Source of the DNA: Syntrophomonas sp. UBA4922
GTDB lineage: Bacteria > Bacillota > Syntrophomonadia > Syntrophomonadales > Syntrophomonadaceae
Reading direction: 5' to 3'
DNA length: 17,186 nucleotides
NCBI GenBank assembly: GCA_002398825.1
Contig: DHBS01000005.1
Coordinates: forward strand, 3,694-20,879
How positions within the stretch are numbered: the first letter of the stretch is position 1; each line of letters opens with the position of its first letter. A program made the position numbers and the translations under genes. The notes under the pieces were generated by a model that was given only the letters and a program-made list of their open reading frames with translations, made no database searches and was not told where the DNA came from. Positions 6,848 to 12,646 of this stretch are shown here, in pieces.

Positions 6848-7939
6848 TTACAACTCGGCGTTGTATTTAGCGGCCAGAGCTTTAATCTCATCCAGAATCT
6901 CTTGACCGTTTACCTGTATGGCATTCATATTTTTAACGTATTCCTGTTGGATGGGTTCCACCAGGGAAATCCAGCGCTGGCTCTCCGTTGGGCTTAATTC
7001 GATGACCTTTATGCCCTTCTGCTCCACCGCCCATTTAAGGGCGGCTTCGTTCTGCTGATCCCACAGGCCGACGGCAACCTCTTCAAAATACTTCTGGTTG
7101 ACCTGATTTATGGCCTGCTGCAGTTCCGGCCCCAGGGCATCCCATTTGTCTTTGTTTATAGTCATAAAAAACAAGGTGTTATAGAGGAAAGGGGTCTTGG
7201 TCAGGTAAGATGTGACCTCGGCCTGTTTCCAGCCCTGCAAGACTTCGTCAGGACCGAGATTGCCTTTCACCACCCCTTTGGATAGGGCCTCATAAGCCTC
7301 TGATTGAGCCATACCGACCGGACTGGCCCCGAGCGCGGTCAGAGTTTTAGCGCTCAAGCCAGTAGCCCTGATCTCCATGCCTTTGACATCTTCCAGGGTA
7401 TCTACCGCGGTCTTGGTGTACAGGTCGCCAGGGCCGGTGGTGAATACCATCAAGAGTCTGGTATCCTGAACCTCTTTGGGGGTTATGGACTGAATGGTCT
7501 CCCAGGCTACCCTGCTGCTCACCCTGGAGCTCTCATAGGTGATGCCCGGCAGTTCGAAGACTTCCAGGACCGGGAAGCGTCCACGCGTATATGAAAAACA
7601 GGAAACGCCAACATCTGCCACCCCTTTTACCACCCCGTCATAGATGTCATTGGCTTTTAACAGGGTCTCACCCGGATAGCTGGTGATCTTGACCTTTCCA
7701 TTTGTTGCTTGATTGATCTCATTGGCCCAGGGCTGTATCAATTGGGTTTCAACCGGATGGGTGGCGGGCCAGAAGTGAGCCAGTTTTAATTCCACTACTT
7801 TGGCGTCAGCTCCGGTGGCAGCGCTTTTCGGACCGCACCCGGTAAGGGCGCTGAAAGCCAGTAACATCACAAAAGCCAGTGCCCAGGCGATGGTCTTTCT
7901 CCATCTCCTGCCTACCTTCCTACTCTGAGCAAAATTCAC
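6848..7939 (-). CDS. dctP: TRAP transporter solute-binding lipoprotein DctP
   Basis: 363-residue extracytoplasmic receptor that catches the solute and hands it to DctQM. It has a positive N-terminus (SRKVGRRWRK), a hydrophobic core and the lipobox LTGC with Cys35, so it should be a lipid-anchored protein as expected for a single-membrane cell. The mature part starts near KVVELKLAHFWPATHP; the DctP core includes GMEIRATGLSAKTLTALGAS with the arginine that usually binds the solute carboxylate, followed by PVGMAQSEAYEALSKGVVKG. GTG start at 7937-7939 with GGGAGG 8 bases away. First gene of the TRAP operon; the 310 bases before it hold an operator-like palindrome and hairpins. An organic acid is the likely substrate class; nothing fixes which. 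Confidence 0.95.
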   Translation of the reverse strand: MNFAQSRKVGRRWRKTIAWALAFVMLLAFSALTGCGPKSAATGADAKVVELKLAHFWPATHPVETQLIQPWANEINQATNGKVKITSYPGETLLKANDIYDGVVKGVADVGVSCFSYTRGRFPVLEVFELPGITYESSRVSSRVAWETIQSITPKEVQDTRLLMVFTTGPGDLYTKTAVDTLEDVKGMEIRATGLSAKTLTALGASPVGMAQSEAYEALSKGVVKGNLGPDEVLQGWKQAEVTSYLTKTPFLYNTLFFMTINKDKWDALGPELQQAINQVNQKYFEEVAVGLWDQQNEAALKWAVEQKGIKVIELSPTESQRWISLVEPIQQEYVKNMNAIQVNGQEILDEIKALAAKYNAEL

Positions 7940-7977
7940 CTTTACGTCCTCCCTTTTTGTTTTTGCCCAGGAAAAGC

Positions 7978-8041
7978 AAAAAAACCCCCAGAGGAGTTAT
8001 AAAAATGCAAAATCCCCAGGCAGGTATAACACCATCCGGGG
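7978..8041 (-). other. Leader of dctP with competing G/C stems
   Basis: On the - strand, CCCCGG (plus 8036-8041) can pair with CCTGGGG (plus 8014-8020), enclosing a small GGT/ACC hairpin; or its CCCC can pair with GGGGG (plus 7985-7989), which is followed by T7 (plus A's 7978-7984), a terminator-like end. The two pairings exclude each other, as in an attenuator. Stems are short, so this is tentative. The rest of the 312-base gap 7940-8251 holds the promoter/operator at 8128-8160 and no gene. Confidence 0.25.
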
Positions 8042-8127
8042 TATCACATCCCAAATCCTACCATTCTACTTTTCCTACGCATATGCAGTTTTAGTATCAT
8101 ACACCGATAAATACCATACTACTGAAT

Positions 8128-8160
8128 AATATATTACCATTCAGGGTAATATATTGGCAA
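8128..8160 (-). promoter_or_regulatory. Palindromic operator and probable promoter of the TRAP operon
   Basis: Perfect 11-bp inverted repeat AATATATTACC (8128-8138) / GGTAATATATT (8145-8155) with a 6-base centre. On the - strand a -35 TTGCCA (plus TGGCAA 8155-8160) lies at its edge and an imperfect -10 TAATAT (plus 8131-8136) inside it, 18 bases apart. A repressor bound here would cover the promoter. The palindrome is certain, the promoter likely, the regulator unknown. Confidence 0.5.
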
Positions 8161-8251
8161 GTCTGCTACAGTATATGCCTGGGGCAGTAATTTTATGTTA
8201 AACCACTCAGAAGGCAATTTGCCTCCCCACAGAAAGAATCCCGCTATATTT

Positions 8252-8704
8252 TTAATAAGTCGGATTTGGTATTCTGTTGAGTTCTACTGACCAGGAGGAG
8301 AGTTTCTCCTTTCCTTTGTACACCAGGACCCCCCTATTTAAATAACGGTCCGCAGCCGTTCTGATCAAGACCTCCGCGCCGGAGAAATCGCCTTTTTCGG
8401 CTTTATAGTCAGAGAGGATACAATCATCCGCAACCGTAAAAGTCCCTTCCAGGAGGCCCAGACCGGGATTCATCGACACCCAGGTAGTCAACTCTTTGCC
8501 TTCATCCCAGGGAATAACCTCATAGCGGTTGCGGATCTCGATAGATTCCTGACCAATAACCTTCATCACCCCATCATTGATCCACAGATCATCTTCATGA
8601 AAGATACGCACCTGCCCTTCAACCTGATGGGCCTGCCCGGTTTCTGTATAATAATAGCCACTGGCTTTCCAGAAGCCTTCCTCAAATAAGAATGTGTGTT
8701 GCAA
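8252..8704 (-). CDS. Protein of unknown function, probable small beta-barrel
   Basis: 150-residue protein without signal peptide, membrane segment or cysteine-rich motif (its one Cys is in DDCILSDY). It is rich in aromatic residues and alternating polar/hydrophobic stretches (GYYYTETGQ, GQVRIFHEDDLWIND, VELNRIPNPTY), suggesting an all-beta, perhaps lipocalin-like barrel; that is a guess from composition. TTG start at 8702-8704 with GGAGG 9 bases upstream; the ATG between them is in another frame that stops after nine codons. It has its own promoter (8736-8764) that overlaps the end of the DUF2087 gene, and may also be read through from that operon. I cannot name its family. Confidence 0.75.
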   Translation of the reverse strand: MQHTFLFEEGFWKASGYYYTETGQAHQVEGQVRIFHEDDLWINDGVMKVIGQESIEIRNRYEVIPWDEGKELTTWVSMNPGLGLLEGTFTVADDCILSDYKAEKGDFSGAEVLIRTAADRYLNRGVLVYKGKEKLSSWSVELNRIPNPTY

Positions 8705-8735
8705 CTCCCATAACCTCCGATATCATATATTTTTT

Positions 8736-8764
8736 ATTATAGTAAGTATAGCTTCATCCGTGAA
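8736..8764 (-). promoter_or_regulatory. Promoter of the unknown protein gene
   Basis: On the - strand, -35 TTCACG (plus 8759-8764), 17-base spacer, perfect -10 TATAAT (plus ATTATA 8736-8741). The -35 sits in a small dyad CTTCA/TGAAG (8752-8765) that also covers the stop codon of the DUF2087 gene. Confidence 0.5.
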
Positions 8765-9092
8765 GTACATCCGGTTTGTTTCCGTTATTTTTTCCATGCC
8801 TATAACATTCTGATATAGAATCCAGCACCCGGTACTGAGCGCCGTCCGCGGTTCGGCCCAAAAATCCGCAATCGATCAAAAGCCTGCGCAGCAGGAAATA
8901 GTCCCCAAAGGTATGCCACCTGTCGATTAACGCATTGACTTCCTTTTCGCTGTAAATACGTTCCCGCTCGAATTTACTGGCCAGATAGGACAAAACCGGG
9001 ATTTTAGTGCGGTTTGGCCTGGGGATCTGCTTGATTTGGCCATCATTATTCAAGAAGATGTCTATATTTATCTTCTTGGCGGTCGAGCTCAT
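8754..9092 (-). CDS. Stand-alone DUF2087 protein
   Basis: 112-residue protein matching the DUF2087 pattern: IFLNNDGQIKQIPRPN (11-27), PVLSYLASKFERERIYSEKE (32-51), VNALIDRW, then YFLLRRLLIDCGFLGRTADG and QYRVLD. DUF2087 is often found at the C-terminus of ArsR/MarR-like regulators and is thought to be a small helical domain, possibly binding nucleic acid; its role is not established. Here it stands alone with only a 10-residue N-terminal lead, so no classical HTH is fused. ATG at 9090-9092, one base after the TGA of the DUF6530-like gene (TGATATG), so translation is coupled. The operon promoter carries a double palindrome; this protein is a candidate autoregulator, which is inference. Confidence 0.85.
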   Translation of the reverse strand: MSSTAKKINIDIFLNNDGQIKQIPRPNRTKIPVLSYLASKFERERIYSEKEVNALIDRWHTFGDYFLLRRLLIDCGFLGRTADGAQYRVLDSISECYRHGKNNGNKPDVLHG

Positions 9093-9093
9093 A

Positions 9094-9573
9094 TCAATAC
9101 CCCATTTCCTGCAGTATTCTGAACAAGGCTTTCAAACGTTCCCCAATAAGCTCATCATCATTGCTGAGGGCCTGACTGAACAGCTTGATATCCTCATCGA
9201 TCCTTTCGTTAGCGGTGCATACCTCGACAGTCATGGCATCGCCCTGCAAACCCACCCTGTCGATAGAGGGTTTATCAGGATCATAGAAATTCTCATAACG
9301 ATAAGCCTCACTGAAATGAAACCTGGCTCTGCATATGAGAATGGCCAGGTCCAACACCCGGTGCAGCGGCAGCTCCTCAGATTGCCTGGACCATTTCTCC
9401 CCGGTGTGTCTCCATACTTTGGCTGAAATATCCAGCTTGCCACGGTCATTCCATTGCGCCAAACCCAGAGAAAGCCCCTTGGCATCTGATTTATACGCGT
9501 ATCTGCCATCAACATTCTCGTAGTCTTCCACTACAATCACCGGTTTGTGTTTTAAAGCAGTTGGAATCTTCAT
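9094..9573 (-). CDS. DUF6530-like protein of unknown function
   Basis: 159-residue soluble protein. The segments DGRYAYKSDAKGLSLGLAQW (22-41), DISAKVWRHTGEKWSRQSEE (48-67) and LPLHRVLDLAILICRARFHF (68-87) look like the family I recall as DUF6530; the number is from memory. The conserved core is rich in Trp, Arg and His with no catalytic motif I know. The C-terminal third is acidic and helical. ATG at 9571-9573, ribosome site AAAGGA about 9 bases upstream. It is the first gene of a two-gene operon with the DUF2087 protein, behind a good sigma-A promoter and a perfect palindromic operator. Distribution of such pairs could hint at a stress or regulatory role; nothing in the sequence decides it. 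Confidence 0.8.
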   Translation of the reverse strand: MKIPTALKHKPVIVVEDYENVDGRYAYKSDAKGLSLGLAQWNDRGKLDISAKVWRHTGEKWSRQSEELPLHRVLDLAILICRARFHFSEAYRYENFYDPDKPSIDRVGLQGDAMTVEVCTANERIDEDIKLFSQALSNDDELIGERLKALFRILQEMGY

Positions 9574-9593
9574 AAGCTATTATCCTTTCCGGT

Positions 9594-9624
9594 TTACTAA
9601 ATTAGTAGATTACTAATTTAGTAA
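9594..9624 (-). promoter_or_regulatory. Double palindromic operator of the DUF6530-DUF2087 operon
   Basis: Perfect 31-bp dyad: TTACTAAATTAGTA (9594-9607), GAT, TACTAATTTAGTAA (9611-9624). Each arm is itself a 13-bp palindrome TACTAA(A/T)TTAGTA, so there are two equal half-operators with centres 16 bp apart. It begins just downstream of the -10 box (9630-9635) and covers the predicted transcription start, the ideal place for a repressor of the MarR/PadR/BlaI size class. It is too A/T-rich and has no T-run context to act as a terminator. Confidence 0.75.
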
Positions 9625-9629
9625 TTTTA

Positions 9630-9658
9630 ATTATATACCCGGTTTGAAGATTGAGCAA
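9630..9658 (-). promoter_or_regulatory. Sigma-A promoter of the DUF6530-DUF2087 operon
   Basis: On the - strand, -35 TTGCTC (plus GAGCAA 9653-9658), 17-base spacer, perfect -10 TATAAT (plus ATTATA 9630-9635). It lies about 57 bases before the start codon, directly upstream of the palindrome 9594-9624. Confidence 0.75.
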
Positions 9659-9662
9659 ATAG

Positions 9663-9678
9663 AAAAAACCGCCCGGCT
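9663..9678 (-). terminator. Weak terminator at the end of the hut operon
   Basis: On the - strand AGCC-GGGC-GGTT (plus 9667-9678, one G-U) runs into T6 (plus A's 9663-9668). The stem is short but the T-run is good, and it lies 19 bases after the last hut gene. Confidence 0.45.
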
Positions 9679-9696
9679 ATAAACATAATCCCATTT

Positions 9697-10341
9697 TTAT
9701 GCTGCGGTGATTCTATGTTTTACGATGGCCATGATTTCGGTTTTCAACCTCTCCCCTTCCTCCAGGAAGCCTTTATATTTTTCAATGGCCGCGTTTATAA
9801 CGGCCTCTTCTGAAATACCGGGGATATTTATCATAATATTGAGAACCGCGCCTTCCAGACCGGAATATGCCAGCAAGGCCCCCACTCCAATGTCTGAAGC
9901 CGCGTTTTTATTTCCATAGCGGGCAATATTGATTTGATGCTTTAACACCTGGAGGCATTTTTCGGCCACCTTCAGGGGTACTTCCAGGGCATACAGGTTG
10001 GCTTTCTGCATAGTCTCGCTGCGTTCCAGGCTTTCCTCCTCGGTTTTCCTGGGCAGCCTCATGGCTTTCATGACCAGGTTAAAGGCCCTGGTGTCATCAT
10101 CGCACAGCTTCAACAGCTGGCTATTCAGTATTTTGAGGGTTTCATAGTCCTTTGCTATCTGGTATTTTAATTCTGCATCCAGGGCTTCATAAGCTTTCTT
10201 ATTCGTGGAAAGATTGATCACCATTATGGACAAGGCCGAGCCGAAGGCTCCCGCCAGGGCTGCAGTGCTGCCTCCGCCTGGCGCCGGCGCCGGACTGGCC
10301 AGCAAATCATTAAAATCGTGTAATGTCATATCATATAGCAA
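9697..10341 (-). CDS. fchA: Formimidoyltetrahydrofolate cyclodeaminase
   Basis: 214-residue enzyme that converts 5-formimino-tetrahydrofolate to 5,10-methenyl-tetrahydrofolate and ammonia, the last step of this histidine pathway. It is homologous to the C-terminal half of the fused animal FTCD; here it is a separate gene. The folate-binding loop SPAPAPGGGSTAAL (about residues 16-29) is the family hallmark, and YGNKNAASDIGVGALLAY is the second conserved block. Start: the GTG at 10350 touches the ribosome site, the TTG at 10341 has AGGAG exactly 8 bases before it, so TTG is chosen; the next ATG (10329) lacks a site. It lies 15 bases after hutI and is the last gene of the operon. Confidence 0.92.
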   Translation of the reverse strand: MLYDMTLHDFNDLLASPAPAPGGGSTAALAGAFGSALSIMVINLSTNKKAYEALDAELKYQIAKDYETLKILNSQLLKLCDDDTRAFNLVMKAMRLPRKTEEESLERSETMQKANLYALEVPLKVAEKCLQVLKHQINIARYGNKNAASDIGVGALLAYSGLEGAVLNIMINIPGISEEAVINAAIEKYKGFLEEGERLKTEIMAIVKHRITAA

Positions 10342-10356
10342 ACCATACACTCCTCT

Positions 10357-11589
10357 CTATACCAACCTGCCTCGATCAACAACTGTCCGGCCGCTTTTTA
10401 TCACTTTATCTACATGGTTTACGCCGAAATGATAGATAACATAGTCCCAGTTGGGGGCGTCCAAAATGACCAGATCGGCTTTTTTGCCGGCCTCGATGCT
10501 GCCTATGTCTGCAGCCCGGTCAACTGCATGGGCGGCGTTTATAGTCATGCCTTTCAATATCTCCTCAGGGGACAGCTTCATGCCAAAGCAGGCTAAAGTC
10601 ATGATCGCCTGAAGATTTTCGGTGGGGCAAGAACCCGGATTGTAATCGCTGGCCAGGGCTACTCTAATGCCCTTCGCCATCATTTTCCCGGCGTCGGCAT
10701 ATTTGCCCAGCATCAAATAAAAAGAGGTCCCAGGAAGAAGCACGGCGGTTACCCGGGCCTGGCTCATCGCGTTCAAACCGTCTTCAGAGGCGGCCAGGAG
10801 ATGATCCGCGGAAACGGCCCCCATTTCAGCGGCCAGTTCCGCGCCCTGCAGGGGAACGATTTCATCGGCGTGGATTTTGAGTTTAAAGCCCATCGAGCGT
10901 CCCGACTCCATTAAAACCCGGGCTTCCCGGGGTGAAAATACGCCTTCCTCGCAAAAAACATCTATAAATTCGGCCAGCCTGTGCCGGGCTATATATGGCA
11001 TGATCTCCTCAGTCATTAACCGGATATAACCCTGCGGGTTTCCGGCGTATTCTTCAGGAATAGCATGCGCTCCCATATAGGTGCTGATCAGGTCGATGGG
11101 ATGCTCATCATTGAGTTCTTGTGCGACTTGCAAGCATTTTATTTCGGTCTCCAGGTCCAGGCCATAGCCGCTTTTGGCTTCGACTGTGGTGGTCCCATGG
11201 ATCAGCATCCGATCCAGGCTTTTTCTGGCCTTGTTGCTCAATTCCTCCCGGGAAGCCCGCCGGGTCTTGGCTACGGTATCCAGAATCCCCCCGCCGCTCT
11301 TAAGAATGTCCAGATAAGACATCCCCTTCAGTTTCAATGCCAGCTCCTTTTCCCGTGATCCGCCGTGAACCAGGTGGGTATGTGCATCGATAAGTCCGGG
11401 GATTACGGTCTTGCCCCTGGCATCTATTATTTCTGTCCGGGGTCCACATATTGGCGCACCGGCATCGCCCCTGCCCAGGGCCATTATTCTGTCCCCGGCA
11501 ACAGCTATATATCCATCGGTAACCTGCAGGGGAACGTTGTCCCGGCAGTCTAAAATGCCGTCAGATCTTATGATCAAATCCGCTCTCAT
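10357..11589 (-). CDS. hutI: Imidazolonepropionase
   Basis: 410-residue metal-dependent amidohydrolase that opens 4-imidazolone-5-propionate to N-formimino-L-glutamate, the third step of histidine breakdown. Metal ligands are seen in DAHTHLVHGG (HxH), in HADEI and in the ASDYNPG aspartate; YMGAHAIPEEY and the SGYGLDLETE block are HutI-specific. Length matches the family (about 400-420). ATG at 11587-11589 is preferred to the upstream in-frame start at 11622, because GAGGTG lies 6 bases before it and the product then starts MRADLIIRSDGIL. It begins 10 bases after the ftcD stop. Confidence 0.96.
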   Translation of the reverse strand: MRADLIIRSDGILDCRDNVPLQVTDGYIAVAGDRIMALGRGDAGAPICGPRTEIIDARGKTVIPGLIDAHTHLVHGGSREKELALKLKGMSYLDILKSGGGILDTVAKTRRASREELSNKARKSLDRMLIHGTTTVEAKSGYGLDLETEIKCLQVAQELNDEHPIDLISTYMGAHAIPEEYAGNPQGYIRLMTEEIMPYIARHRLAEFIDVFCEEGVFSPREARVLMESGRSMGFKLKIHADEIVPLQGAELAAEMGAVSADHLLAASEDGLNAMSQARVTAVLLPGTSFYLMLGKYADAGKMMAKGIRVALASDYNPGSCPTENLQAIMTLACFGMKLSPEEILKGMTINAAHAVDRAADIGSIEAGKKADLVILDAPNWDYVIYHFGVNHVDKVIKSGRTVVDRGRLV

Positions 11590-11599
11590 GGCAATCACC

Positions 11600-12505
11600 T
11601 CATTCCAGCATCCTATTTTCAATCACCTGTTTTAAACTGAAATTCTCAATCTGCATATAATAAACCGCCGCATCGAGCAATGCTTCCATAGGTGTAAGAC
11701 CGATGATCTCGCTGCCTGCTATCGTCACCCCGTACCTGCGGGCTTCAAATTTCACCATCTCAAATACCCGGTAAAGAGCGGTTTTAGTATAATCAGTCAT
11801 ATTTATGGATACCTGAACCATCCCTTTTTCCTTTAATTCCACGCCCATGGCCTTGCAATACCTTAATCCACCCGATATGTGGCGTATACATCTGACGATC
11901 TGGTTGGCAATATCCAGGTTACTGGTGTTTAAATTGATATTAAACGCTATTAAAGGCATTCTGGCCCCTACTGCGCTTGCTCCAGCGCTGGGATGCGGCT
12001 GCTCCGGTCCGAAGTCAGGCTTCCACTCCGGCTGCAACATTTTGGTCCCAAGGCCCTCAAACTCGCCTTTCCTGATGTTGGCCAGGTTCTCCCGCTCTGG
12101 AGCGGCCGCCGCCTTTTCATACAAAAATACCGGCAAGTTATACTGTTCGGCCATGGCTTGAGCGGTATCCCTGGCCAGGGCTATGGCCTCCTGCATCGGA
12201 TAGTCCTGCAATGGTATGAAAGGCACTACATCGATTGCTCCCATCCGGGGGTGTGCACCCCGGTGGTTTCTAAGGTCTATATTTTGGACCGCAATCCCGG
12301 TTGCTTCTAATATGGCTTTCTTCACACTCAGCGGTTCTCCCATAATGGTCACCACGGTGCGGTTATGGTCCTTATCCGGGCTGTAGTCCAGCAACTTAAC
12401 CCCGGTGGTCATGAAGAACGGAACTAAAATCTTCTGAATGGTTTCGATATTCCTGCCTTCGCTGAAATTAGGTACACACTCCACTAATCTGACTAATTGG
12501 GACAT
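11600..12505 (-). CDS. ftcD: Glutamate formimidoyltransferase
   Basis: 301-residue enzyme moving the formimino group from formiminoglutamate to tetrahydrofolate, releasing glutamate. Matches the N-terminal half of animal FTCD: VECVPNFSEGRN at the start, DHNRTVVTIMGEP, and RNHRGAHPRMGAIDVVPFIP with the catalytic histidine. Using this enzyme in place of HutG/HutF means the one-carbon unit is kept for the folate pool and, in an anaerobe, can be used through formyl-tetrahydrofolate for ATP. Start: ATG 12503-12505 has GGGAGG nine bases upstream, whereas the GTG at 12514 touches that site. It sits between hutU and hutI, 103 bases after hutU, a gap filled by hairpins and a REP-like repeat. Confidence 0.95.
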   Translation of the reverse strand: MSQLVRLVECVPNFSEGRNIETIQKILVPFFMTTGVKLLDYSPDKDHNRTVVTIMGEPLSVKKAILEATGIAVQNIDLRNHRGAHPRMGAIDVVPFIPLQDYPMQEAIALARDTAQAMAEQYNLPVFLYEKAAAAPERENLANIRKGEFEGLGTKMLQPEWKPDFGPEQPHPSAGASAVGARMPLIAFNINLNTSNLDIANQIVRCIRHISGGLRYCKAMGVELKEKGMVQVSINMTDYTKTALYRVFEMVKFEARRYGVTIAGSEIIGLTPMEALLDAAVYYMQIENFSLKQVIENRMLE

Positions 12506-12546
12506 CTGAAACACCCTCCCTCAATACTGGTCGGCTTTATATGTCA

Positions 12547-12571
12547 GGCAGCAGGTTGGCGGATCGCTGCC
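12547..12571. repeat. Hairpin between hutU and ftcD
   Basis: GGCAGC (12547-12552) / GCTGCC (12566-12571), 13-base loop, next to the REP-like doublet. It may protect the 3' end of the upstream message or lower transcription into ftcD. No T-run, so not a terminator. Confidence 0.45.
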
Positions 12572-12578
12572 AGTATCC

Positions 12579-12646
12579 GGGGACTCACCCTTTGCCGGGA
12601 ATGCCCGGTTAAGGTTTGGGGACACACCCCTTTGGGGAATGTCCCC
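12579..12646. repeat. Tandem REP-like palindromes over the hutU stop codon
   Basis: Two diverged copies, same orientation, about 39 bases apart. Copy at 12618-12646: GGGGACA / TGTCCCC outer stem, CCCC / GGGG inner stem, TTT loop. Copy at 12579-12608: starts GGGGACTCACCC, TTTG, then CCGGG-AATG-CCCGG (12595-12608). Both share the order GGGGAC-CACCC-TTTG-GGGAATG-CCC. The hutU stop (12609-12611) lies exactly between them, so one copy is coding and one not. Relation to the hairpin at 4976-5027 is only by G/C-rich wording. Confidence 0.65.

Noticed and set aside
9594..9624. 31-bp palindrome as a transcription terminator
   Set aside because: Almost all A/T, no T-run of terminator type, and placed at the start of an operon right after a promoter, so an operator fits better.
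12579..12646. CRISPR repeats
   Set aside because: Only two diverged palindromic units, partly inside a gene, without equal spacers or cas genes.
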